A stretch of 49,016 bases of DNA from Helochares maculicollis (lineage: Eukaryota > Arthropoda > Insecta > Coleoptera > Hydrophilidae), in NCBI GenBank assembly GCA_033557835.1, contig JAWQRO010000202.1, positions 1-49,016 on the forward strand, given 5' to 3'. The notes under the pieces were generated by a model, which was not told the origin of the DNA, made no database searches, and worked only from the letters and a program-made list of their open reading frames with translations. Shown piece after piece: positions 12,001 through 22,871 of the stretch. A program made the position numbers and the translations under genes. Within the stretch, counting starts at the first letter, position 1. The number at the start of each line of letters is the position of its first letter.

Positions 12001-15000
12001 AAATATCAACGCAGTATTTTCCTCTTTTATATGATAACTGTGATTAATTTTTGTGGATTGTGGAATTGTATTCAATGTTGTCACTAATATTCGTTAATGT
12101 TACAATATTTTTGGTTATTTAATAATTTGATGCGCTTCATTTCATTGCACTAGGGTTTGGCTAATATTCACAAATATGTGTATCTGGCGTTATTTTAATT
12201 ATATTGACAATTTGATACCAAATTTCAACTAATATGAACATTTTTACATATGATTTCATGATCTTTTGTAAATTAAAATTATAACTTGAAATTACAGTAG
12301 TAAGATGTTCGATGCATTCTTTTTGGTGTATATAGTTTTCATATTATGCTTGTATGCTTAGCAGATTGATTTGTGCAGAAGTGTGGTTGTGATGTGGTTT
12401 AGATTTTTATAAAATATAATTTATTTGAAGATAAGTCAGAAATAAGGGGGTATATCGCTGAAAATATTCAGTTATTTACAAATTGCACAAAAATCTATAA
12501 GTTAGCAATATTTCACCGAAGTAGCACAAAAAAATACGAAGATTGGAGCCGCAAAAATGATTGTTGAAAATTCAATTCTTGCTAAAATAATGAACAGAGA
12601 TTCTAATCGTCATGACATTGATAACGATAAAGATCGCCTTTAAAAAGTTTGTCTTATTATTGACTACTTTTTACTTTGCTAGTTTATTGGAGCTAAGGAA
12701 ACCGTTGCTAATTCATTTGATATGATATCAAATCTTAGCGTCAGTTGGGTGGCGTGTGTCATAGATTATAACAAATTAATAAAAAGGATTGTTCTCGCCG
12801 ATGAATATTTACTACTACTCTATAATTGGTTGTGTTAAAAATGTTTAAAACTTGAAATCGAAATTAAAAAAAAAACAAAACTGTGTTGCATCATGTAGCA
12901 TATTAATGAACAAGAGAATATGTTTTGAAAAATTCAAGTCATCCTATACCTGAACATCCTGAACATCCAGTACAAATCGTACATTAATCAACTATACAAT
13001 AATTTAATGAACACAAACATGAAAATTAGAAAATTGCCATATTAGTTATATAAATTTATAGCTGAATTTCAACTGAGTTTTCAGCAAACAAGATCGATTT
13101 GTTTCTGTATCTATGAGACTCAAAATTCTTCAAGTTTTCCAGATGTATTTCTACCCGTATCTGGTCCATTTGAGTTTCGGTGTTCTCCAGATTATCTTAT
13201 GAATGTTTATGTGCTATATTTAAACCGTGAACATTTAATTTTCAGTTACTTAGAAAATTTTATAAATTTAAGATCAGTTGGTTTGTTTTTTTTTGATTTC
13301 TTGGCTTTATTATTGATATCTCAGCCTTCCCTATCAGGACGTTTTACATTTCAAGAAACTTATTTTTTATATTTTCGTTATTGCTCTCTTTGTCCAGACT
13401 ACTATTTCCTGTCCTCTTTAATAGTAGTATTTATTTATAATATTTTTGTGTACTTAGACTTTTTAAAGATTGTTTATTCCTTTATCATGTGACTAGTCAC
13501 TAGTGTCTATAAACTTTTGAGCCGCCTTCAGATCATTTTTAGAGCTTTTGAAACAAATGGACAGTTTAATTTTGATTTAACGCCACGGGTTTTGCCATCT
13601 TCACACATCTATATATCTAACCTTTACATAAGTTTTGCGCAGGTTACTTATTCGCCTTTTCTAGTTTAGTTTCTGCAGTATTTATAGTTTGATTAAACTG
13701 TTGTTATAATTTCCTGTTGATTTGTACCTAAATTCTAGTTTACTCGCGCATATGCATTGATTTTGTAGATAAAGCTCAAGTGCATCATCAGCAATCAAAG
13801 CTTCGCTGAGCCATGATTCTTTATTTATATTTTATAGCGATATTTTTATTTGTCTGCGGTATATTTCTTTATTGCCATCCTCTGTTTTAGTAGTCGACTT
13901 GTAAGTATTTCACTAAGTTGCACGTACCTCCCTCAATTTGCATTTTTATTACGGATCCAACCAAGCTAAAACAAGACAACGAAAGAACCAGCAAACAAGA
14001 CAACAAAGAAAAACACAACATTAGCAGACTTGAATTTTAATTCGTGAAATAAAAATATACATAAGCAACTGGCACAGGAGCGTTTAGTCTTAAAATACAA
14101 TAGCCAGCAGTTCATTTTCGGTTGTTTCCGTTTACCGGGTTGGGGTCTTTTTTCATTCTAACGACGGGGGGTGGGCTATTCTGAAAGATTATTAAAAACG
14201 TAGGTAGGTACATAGGTAAAATGAATACAGTTCTATGCCCGAGAAGATTATTCTTGCAGCTTTAATACTAGCTGGGTACCGATGTAATGTACGGTTTGCT
14301 CGCAACAATGAAATGTTTTGCTTCAGCTGCGAAATTCACATAATTTAACTTGACGTTGCTTATTTTCTAAATCGTAAACTTTTATTTTGACGTCATGCTC
14401 ACATATTCCGCTCTATGATATAGTGTTTCTTGTTTTATCTGGCAGAAACTTGCATTAAATCCTGCTGTTTATGCTCTGTTGTTAATACGTGGGTATGTGT
14501 AAGTATGGAATCTGTGTACTATGCGCCGCGGTTTGTGACAAATTAGCTGAAATTCCCGTAAAATTAAATATCCAAACCATTTATAAGCTGCACAAAAACA
14601 ATCCTCAGAATTTTTTCTTGCTTAGACCAAAATATATGTGTGTATACATGATTTTGTTACATCAAATTTAGCTGTTAGTGTAATGTTCAATTTAGTCTTT
14701 TTGTATGTATGTATGAAAGATATTAACTGAATGAAACAAATGACTCACGAGATCTATTCCTTCTTTTAACACATCCTGAAGTGTATAGTTTAAATATTTT
14801 CAATCATCTAAATGATAATTATTCTGTGTCTTTTTGTTTTCATTTGTGAAAGAAGGGGTAGGTTCCAATGCATGCATGTACCTATAAACACAAATAAAAA
14901 GAATTTATGTAAGTGCTACCTACATACGTTTTCGTGCAAAATTAACCTTAATTAATCAAAGATAATCTTAATGTAAAACCGACGGTGAAAAAAGGGCATC

Positions 15001-17203
15001 GTCAGTATATTTTAAGTTATCTTCAGCGCCGTTGTGCTTAAATGCTAATTTGCGTGCAAAATACACCGAGTAAAGACAGTTTGAGAATTTTTTCGTCTGC
15101 TAAGCAGAATATCTTGCACCATCGCACTGCTGTGGGCCGTTCGTTGTATTAATCATACTTAGGGTAATGGTAAATATACATCAAATTAAAACGTTTACGT
15201 GTCATATAAAACTAATTAAAAACTCCTAAGTGCTTTCTTGAACAACTCGTCGTCGAGATATAACAAACTTGGCTTGGTTTCATTAATTATTGAAAAAAGG
15301 AAGAACAAGGCGCTCCCATCAGAGATATATACATCTCTGTGGACATCTTAATATAGTTACCATTTATCACACCTGTTGGCCTGTTCCAGCATTCGTGGTT
15401 GCAATTCTACGTCCAGCTTAATTTCCGCTTTCTACTTACCGTTGAAAGTTTTATGAAGTTTCTTCGGAACTATTGCAATCTATAAAGAAAAAGCTTTAGC
15501 GAGCTGAATAACACAAAAACTTTAAACTATTAGGATTATTATCTACGAACTGATTCTTTATATGCATCTCAAAGAAGTTTCCGCCTTTGCATTCCAACTT
15601 AAGGGGCGTTAACTATTATTATAGTAAATAATACATATGTAGGTAGTAAATAACACACAATGTAGTAAATAAAACATCTGCAGTAAATATTCCATATGAA
15701 AATTTGAAGCCATAAATCAAAAGCATAACGTTTGAGCATACACAATAAAGCAAAGGGTTTTATACCATAGATAAGCTGGATGCAGCAATGCGATGGTAGG
15801 CGCAGTTTAGCAGCATAAAGTAAAAAGATTTTTAGTTTGTGTACCGGTTTTGTAATACGAGATGTAAATTTATGTAAAACGCCGATTTTGTTTTTTCTCT
15901 TTGAAAGGCCGCGCGAGATGTGTAAGTTAATTGTTATAAATTTCCGAGCTGCTCCGAGGTGGGATTTCGCTTCAGAACTTGATAGCAACGACCACTGGGC
16001 TTTAAAACTACTCAGATAGTTAAATCGGTTATGATGTAATTTCATACTTTGCCTTGACTGGGTTTGTTGAATTTTAAATTGGGTATGCGCTCCTGGTTAT
16101 GCAGTTTACGTAGATATCTCTTTACCATCACATCGCATCGCATCGAGATAAATAGATTCCACTTTACGACAGGCCACCAGTTTTCCCTTTAGCTACTGCT
16201 TACAAGCCGAAAGTCAAAAGCCAACACTAAATTACGCGTTTAACTGTTGCTATATGATATAAAATTGCGTTTTTATGGACGTCCACTTATATTTTTTAAG
16301 AAGCGCTGTAAAACTTTATATTCAAACGAATGCGGCGTTAAACGTCCGAAATTAATTGCGTCCTATAGGACTAATGTTCAAATGTCTACATTTGAAATAC
16401 CACACACAGCCACATTTTCATGTGACCATTTGGGAAACCAGATAGGCTTACGGGTTGTAATTTTAAGGAGTTTGTAAGCTACTAAATATTTGTGATTATT
16501 TAAAAAATTAAAGAATTGGATGCTTGTGTTTAATCAAGGTGATATCTACATTTTGTAATTGAAAATAAACGAGGTTTTTAAATCTCCGTTCATGCATTCA
16601 GTTATGACAAAGAAACACCTTTTAAAAAGTATTTCTAATAAAGAGTTCAAGGCTAATTCAGCATTAAAGAAGTGATAAATATATGCGCCGAATCTTTTCA
16701 TTAACCTTCCCCTTCGAAGCACATCTCATACTACGCTTCTTACCTGCACCAGTACAACTACTAAAAAGACGCAAATTAAGAGCAGAAGCTTCAAAAACAA
16801 AGACATCCTCCAATCGTTCGTAAACATTTTAAGACTTGTTTAAATGCATTGAATGCTGACTACTTTCAAATATTTGGTTTTCATTTCGAAAACAGAGGCA
16901 AGAGATGGAATTGAATTTTAAATGATCGCAGATTATAAAACTGCAGCTAGGGATGCCATTCTCCTGTACAAATGCTATCCTGTATACCCGCCGTCTTGTA
17001 TAGATGCTGTCTTCTAGTACAGGGATGAAGTCTTCTTCCCCGTGTTTTTTGTTTTTATATAACGCGACTGGGGTCTTTCCTAAGCTGCCATTGCCCTTTT
17101 TGCATTATACACCCCTATTCAAGTAAATGGAAGTGAAATAAACGCGGAAGGTGTCTCTCACACTGCTGCTACAACTACAATTGGAAGCTATTCGCTATCC
17201 ATC

Positions 17204-17377
17204 ATGTATTACTATGCACGAGTGAATCGAAATGACAACGTTTCAGTAGTTGAAGATTTATCCAATGATCATGATCCCCCTTTGTCTCTTAATATTCTCC
17301 CTGTAGCTGCGCCAGAGGAGAATATTCTCAAGGGTACGAAGTCGTTGGGGTGTAACATCAAGTTTGGCCTAACTTAA
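17204..17377 (+). CDS. Unrecognised 57-codon ORF in a 98-codon open frame, coding-like
   Basis: The frame is open from 17084, just after a TAA, to the stop at 17375-17377; the first ATG is at 17204. The product looks protein-like rather than AT-noise: few Phe/Lys/Asn runs, balanced acidic residues (VVEDLSNDHDPPLSL) and Ala/Pro/Glu-rich stretches (ILPVAAPEENILKGTKSLG). A TATATAA box-like sequence lies near 17056-17062 and possible splice acceptors at TCCTAAG (17083) and ATTCAAG (17122). It could be a small gene nested in the unc-5 intron, a skipped or alternative exon, or a fragment of a mobile element. I do not recognise the family, and no polyadenylation signal is evident just downstream. 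A 10-bp inverted repeat (AATATTCTCC/GGAGAATATT) lies inside it. Confidence 0.25.
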   Translation: MYYYARVNRNDNVSVVEDLSNDHDPPLSLNILPVAAPEENILKGTKSLGCNIKFGLT

Positions 17378-18035
17378 ATTGACCTTTTTTTGATTATTAC
17401 AGCAGGCAACTGTAATGCAATTACCTGTGGGGAACGACTTTTTTTAAGGCCGCTACTTTGTAGTGATAATTTCAGGTTGAATTACATGAATAATATATCA
17501 GTTGTCTAAATGCAAAGCCTGTCGTAGTCATGCAATATCATTTTTAAATGACTATTAATTGCTAAACATGCCCTTTTGACTTAGTGGATATAAATTGAAA
17601 TTTATGCACCGTTATTATTGCGGAAATATAGAATCTTATTGAGGAGCTTACGATATTTATTTGCTACTTTACAAGACTTTTAAAGGGTATCTGTTTTTGG
17701 ATTAATGAAATGAAACAGCACCACTAGAATTCAAAATTGAATCGTATTTTATAGACATTATTTATGTGCATCGCTGCTCCTTACTATACTAACGTTCATC
17801 AGCGGAATACGGACCAAAGTTTAGATCTTTTCAAGTGAAGTATTTGCTTGGAAGAACGGCTACTAAACTGTGAGCATAAGCATGGACAATTGTTGTTCAG
17901 TAGTCCAACGAACAGATAATTTTACGATCATTGAGAGTCTGTATTTCAATTAAAAAGTTATCTTTTTGTAATAATATAATTTATGTGTAATTAAAAGCTG
18001 AAATACCATAACAGTCTTGAAACGAACACACATTT

Positions 18036-18213
18036 ACTTCGCTTACTCGTAATTTGATAACTTATTCTTTGCAAACTGATGATACATTAATGAGTAAACT
18101 CGCTTAGAAACTCAATAACTTAAGTTGCGGTCGTTTATTTCGCATTTGATATTAAATGCGTTGCCACGTGCGTGCTGAGTGAGCGAAGCGAGCGTATCCT
18201 GAGTAAACGAAGT
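18036..18213. repeat. Cluster of GAGTAARCGAAGT-like motifs
   Basis: Three near-identical 13-mers occur within 180 bp: 18036-18048 (minus strand, GAGTAAGCGAAGT), 18177-18189 (GAGTGAGCGAAGC) and 18201-18213 (GAGTAAACGAAGT). A partial GAGTAAACTCGCTTA lies near 18092. This may be a regulatory motif cluster or remnants of a short repeat. Confidence 0.5.
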
Positions 18214-18400
18214 TTATTTGCTCGTTGATTTGCTCCGACTTTTCTATTGTATGCATTTTTTGAACTTCATACCTAATCATATCATTCAATTATAGCCCGA
18301 GTTCCAGAATTTGTAATATTTTGATATGGTACTAAAGAATCATTGTTGGTGTTTATTTTGTCATCCACTTTCTATTTAATATAAAACTTTCAAAACTGAA

Positions 18401-18445
18401 AGTAGTTCCGTTGCTTCGATCAAGTCAAATTTTTGTATCAGCTAA
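18401..18445 (+). repeat. Dispersed repeat remnant, copy 2
   Basis: AGTAGTTCCGTTGCTTCGAT, then CAAGTCAAATTTTTGTATCA and GCTAA, matches 3777-3816 except for a few substitutions and a five-base length difference. Confidence 0.45.
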
Positions 18446-19323
18446 AACTATGGCTTAGAAAGACTTACTTAAATGATTGAAATGTTCTAAAGCGCTTAAT
18501 TTACTGCGGAATCTTTAGCAACTGATGTTACAAATATTAAACCAAGTCAGTTATAAAATATTTATGCTTCATGCTCGCCAAATCTGGCACCTACCGATTA
18601 GTGTTTTTGGAAAATATATTACATTTTAAAGAAAACATGATTTAGGTTGATCTTCTTAATTTAAATTCTATTTGCTATGGAAAACCGTCGCACAAATTAA
18701 GACAGAAACCAAAAAACATCAAGAGGTTACTCCTTGTAAGATGGGTTGACAAAGCTGAATAAGATCATGATGATGATAAATGTGTATACATAAAGAAACT
18801 ATGTAGAATAGTCATGAGCAAACTAGTTCATTTGAATTTAAAAACTCAATGGTATTGCATTGAGTTGTTTACAATTTTTGAGACAATATTTTCGTCAATT
18901 TTTATTCATTGTTAATTTATTTTAAGTCGATTGTTTCTGAGTGTGTCATTTACGGAGCTAGATATGCATTACTTCAAATTACTTTTGCAAGTGTTTCTAC
19001 ATTCTTGTTAGACGGACGCGTTTTAAAAACATTGCTTTAGATAAATTATGGAACCATTTTTGTTTGAAAAATTGATAATATTTTGGCTATACAGTAAACA
19101 ACTACTTTCAATTAAGCAATTTACACAAAGTTCTATAAATTCAATACTCTAAAGCAATGAAAACAATCCAAATTAAATTATTTTAGCGAATTGTTGTCAA
19201 CTCAGGCTTTGCTTACTTATAAAAAAGTAAAAACAAAGGTTTTTTTAGATTGAACACTGTAAACGTAATGTAAAGCAAAACTAGATTCAATTTACTTAAT
19301 AAATAACTATCAAAAATAAAAAA

Positions 19324-19361
19324 GGACTTGCTTCGACCAAGTCGATATCTTGTATTTGTTA
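19324..19361 (+). repeat. Dispersed repeat remnant, copy 3 (weak)
   Basis: GGACTTGCTTCGACCAAGTC, then GATATCTTGTATTTGTTA, resembles the core of the copies at 3777 and 18401 (TTGCTTCGA-CAAGT...TTGTAT). The match is short. Confidence 0.3.
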
Positions 19362-19743
19362 AGTTGTTTGAAGTGTGTTAAAAATATAATTAATTTTATT
19401 TTGAAAAAATAAATAAATAAAACCACCTGGGCGAACAGTAAATTGCGTTAGACGTTCAAGTTCCAAAAGCAGCTACAGATATTTTGCTAATGACCATTTG
19501 CTTTTTTATGCTCACTCAGCATAAAGAGTCTGAGCGCTATTGTTCTACCGTGCAGAGGTCCGTCAAAATCATAAATTTGAATTACGATCCCAATACCTTC
19601 TTGTCAGTCAGTGTGCTTCTTTTAATATATGGGAATATAAGCATAGAATTCATACTAATGTTCATAATCTAAAAGTGTCCATTGCTTGAAATATATAATA
19701 TAAATCAAAGTGTAATTTTATTTACTCTTACTTACTTTTTCAG

Positions 19744-20127
19744 ATGGCTTGCTCCTAGAGGATATGTCACCAACGAAGGCTTCAGAACACGACGAATCTT
19801 TACTTCTCAACTCAGACTCTTTCCAACCAATTTTTCGGTATGAGCCTCAAGACTCTTATGTAGTAAAAAATCGGCCCGCGATTCTTCAGTGCAGAGCGGC
19901 TCACACCCTGAAAATATTTTTCAAGTGCAACGGTGCTAAGAACGTTGAAACGGTAGAATCTGAATTCGTCGACCCTCAGACTGGAGTGAGAATTGTAGAA
20001 GCCGAGGCCAATGTGACGAGGGATATGGTTGAGGAGTTCTTTGGAAAAGAGAAGTTCAAATGCGAGTGCTACGCTTGGAGCGGGACCGGACGAATAAAGA
20101 GTCAACCGGCAACTATTGAAGTAGCTT
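19744..20127 (+). CDS. unc-5: Netrin receptor unc-5, exon encoding Ig domain 1
   Basis: The exon encodes residues 28-155 of the predicted protein and is phase 1 at both ends (384 bases). After an acidic N-terminal linker (DGLLLEDMSPTKASEHDES) comes an immunoglobulin domain from about residue 60. It shows the four-cysteine pattern typical of UNC5 Ig1: Cys77 (ILQCRA), Cys89 (FFKCNG), and Cys134/Cys136 (FKCECYAW). It also has the signature FGKEKFKCECYAWSGTGRIK and the end KSQPATIEVA. A VDPQTGVRIVEAEANVTRD strand segment includes an N-glycosylation sequon at Asn117. This domain is part of the netrin-binding ectodomain of the repulsive axon-guidance receptor. The acceptor is TTTTTCAG/AT and the donor CTT/gtaagta is strong. 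The reading frame stops inside the intron just after the donor, as expected. Ig2, two thrombospondin type 1 repeats, the transmembrane helix and the ZU5, UPA and death domains are expected in later exons and are not seen here. Confidence 0.95.
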
Positions 20128-22827
20128 GTAAGTAGCTTTGTTCCTTTTATGACCTTATAAGCGGATGTACAATACTATTTAAGACGAACAGTGGAAGAGT
20201 TCTCCTGAGGGGTGTTTTACTCTTTTATGTCGTATAGATTGTTTGGCTTTGCTTCAGAAAAAACTAAGAATTCCTTAAGTACTTTTCTGTATTGCAATTT
20301 TTAAAACTTTACTAAGAATTCTATGTGATTAAGCTGCATCTTACTGTATAGAACTAAATTCTATTAGGTCGAGTTCAAATGGTCTGTTACTTTTTTTTGC
20401 GTATTTTGCTTTCAAATTGGAAGGTATTTTGTACGAACGGAGCTAATCGTTAAAAGCATGATATGTCGCTATTTTTATTATTATTATGTCATCTTGAAAC
20501 AAAGTTGCAGAACATTCAATGTAACACGTCTTGTATTTTTTAAACCTTGCCAAGGGAATTCACGAAGACTGCATTCTTTTCCTTCAGGATCTAAAACAAA
20601 ATCTTTATGCTAATTTAAAAAGTTCGATTCCCCAAAGATAACCGAATGTTAGTAGGCCATCTATTGGAAAGACCAACATTGAGTGACGTCTAACAAGCGA
20701 GTCGCTTTAAGGAATTCATTTCCCTCGTTGCCGTCGCCGTCGCCCGACGTCGATTTCTCTCCATTGTTTTTTATTTGGTCCTGCCTACGCTTCGGTGAGT
20801 GTGTGAGTGTGTATTTTTGTTTCCCGCTGTGTCTACACGACCGAACGGAAACACGCTGGTGCACTTTAAACTCTGGGGCGGCACGCTGCTTGCTGGTGGC
20901 GATAAAAGGAACAAAACACACTCCAAAGACAAGATGACGAAAATCGGAGGAGAAAAGCTGATGGGTATGCGGAAAGCACTTGCGTTTAGCGGCAGAAAGC
21001 GCATGGAAAATATCCAATTTTTTGTGATCACCTTGAAAATTTTCAGGATTGTTGATTTGCTATTGCAGAATTGCGAGAATATAACAATAACTTCAAATAA
21101 AAGTTTTAACATTTTGATCTACTTTAAATTTAGATAAATAAGTATTCTACTCATTTTAAATAAACGAGTACAATTTCACGTGAAGAATTTAGATTGAATT
21201 GGTCTTAAGAAGTGGGCAACAAGCTTACAGTAACATACAAGAAACGGTTATGAAGCATGCGTACTCAAATTAGCATTGTAGATAAAACTACCCCAAAACC
21301 AAATTCATTCACGTAATTTTAAGAACAAAATTTAGATCTGCCTCAAATTTTCTTTAAAATTAAGTGCTTTCCATGTAGCTATATCTAAGCCTTCAATTTT
21401 CTTATAGAATCAGTGGTAATTCGTGTTATTTTTACTTGAGCACGACTCGTATACTTTTTAAAAACAAAATCCCTTGCGGTATTTCTAAAATGAAATTTTT
21501 CAATCTGTATCTCATTTTAGTATCGAACGTCAGAACAGAGATTGGTAGATTCGGAACAGGATCCGTTGGAAACCCTTCTGGTCAAATCCGAAATGCATTC
21601 TCCATACAAGCAGGCCTGGTTATTTGAAATGCACTTTATTATTTTTATTGCACTTGTTTCAAGTGGCCGTAATTCAGTTCCTGACGTCTCATTAAAATAT
21701 TTATTATTGCCACAACTTCTGTTTGTACGTTGCGTTGGGTTGGTAGAGCAACACTTAAAAATGCATAGAATGTTTGTGGGCGCTTGTAGGCCACGCATGT
21801 ATGTACATATGTTAAAGAGTTACAAAAGAAAAATGTTCGAGATGCCGAAATTTCTCCGAAATAGGAATTAGGAGCTACTAGTTAAAATTTTGGTTGTTAA
21901 ATGACTAGTAATGAAGTCAATTATGGAATACGTGGAATTTTGTTTCTAGTTTTTTATGGGGAGATTTTTAAGGATATTGCCCAAGTTTTAGTTAGGTATG
22001 GAATGTAATACCAAAGCTGGTATTTAAAGGCGAGAGAGTTTTATTCGATTGGTAAAACAGGAAATGGATTCAATTTGATTTGGGGATTGCAAGGGGGGCT
22101 TAAGAAATATTACAAATGCACCCGTGAAGAAATTGAGGCAACTTGTTTTATTGAATTGTAGTCGTTAACCTGAAATTCTATTAGGCAAACTTTTAATTAA
22201 ATATAGTTCCGTTTTCTCTCTGGAATTATTCATTAGTACATATTTGAATTCGCTTCCCTTTATTCACCTCATTACGTTTTTTAATTAACAACGTTATACA
22301 CCTTTTGTATTCGGTAACCACCGTTGTGGAATGAAGGCAAAAAGAGCTTCATAAAGACGTAAAGCAAGATTATTAGAATTTATCGATTTTAAGATTGAGA
22401 AAAATATCTAATTTTGGTATCAATTTCGTGGTATCGTACAGATGTGGTACATGCGGCGAATTTCTCATCGTCTCTGGTTACGTATTAGGATACAAATTTA
22501 TGTGCATTTTAGTTGTAGCTAATTTGCATCCCAAAAAATACGTGAAGAGGTATATTGTTCTAGTGCTTTGACACATTATATTTACAAGGCGCATATTTTA
22601 TACCGGGACGAGACAAGACGTCTAGAAACAAAAGGACCTGCCTTTTCATTCCACTTAGAAAAATGTTTGTTTTATTTCTCTTGTCTATTTATCATGCAAG
22701 CTTCGTTCTAACTTGTACTTTTAAGCAGCCAGAACTTGTTAGATGTCAACTTACTTAATTAAGTACGTTAAGAAATTCTTCTTTAAATAAGGAGTCGCTT
22801 ACACTTTATTTAAAAGTCTTTTTCTAT

Positions 22828-22831
<4 letters not shown>

Positions 22832-22865
<34 letters not shown>
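22832..22865. repeat. (TA)17 microsatellite
   Basis: Uninterrupted TA dinucleotide run of 34 bases, followed by CATATATGC. Confidence 0.97.

Positions 22866-22871
<6 letters not shown>

Larger units (their letters stand above)
2262..17083 (+). other. unc-5: First large unc-5 intron, main part
   Basis: About 15 kb of AT-rich intron without a gene I can support. Structures seen are a purine-rich stretch with repeated ATCGAAAAGG-like units (about 3,900-4,190), members of two old dispersed repeats (3777-3816, 5757-5856, 8943-9036), and a double hairpin at 6640-6759. There is an acidic 40-codon minus-strand ORF at 10413-10535 and a 135-codon minus-strand ORF at 11133-11540, neither recognisable. 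Other ORFs look like chance frames in AT-rich DNA. Confidence 0.75.
17378..19743 (+). other. unc-5: First large unc-5 intron, 3' part
   Basis: AT-rich intron without a supported gene. It holds a cluster of GAGTAARCGAAGT-like motifs (18036-18213) and two dispersed repeat remnants (18401-18445 and 19324-19361). The 3' splice site has a pyrimidine tract (TTACTCTTACTTACTTTTTCAG) ending at 19743. Confidence 0.75.

Noticed and set aside
15599..16045. 148-codon minus-strand ORF, the longest in the window
   Set aside because: Rich in Ile, Tyr, Leu, Cys and Lys as expected from AT-rich DNA, with no domain, no promoter and no splice context.
20600..20650. GTTCGATTCC at about 20624, resembling a tRNA B box
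   Set aside because: No matching A box, no acceptor-stem pairing and no anticodon arm at the right distance.
20661..21137. Overlapping ORFs of 84-118 codons on both strands
   Set aside because: They are mutual shadows in a GC-richer patch. No frame shows a recognisable domain, and both strands being open argues for base composition rather than coding.
21521..21627. Possible next unc-5 exon after CTCATTTTAG at 21520, with EQDPLETLL reminiscent of the UNC5 Ig1-Ig2 linker
   Set aside because: The acceptor puts a different frame in phase with the Ig1 exon, giving LSNVRTEIGRF... and a TGA at 21625. The EQDPLE frame would need the weak acceptor GGTAG at 21548, and beyond it no Ig2 cysteine/tryptophan pattern appears. 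Treated as chance.
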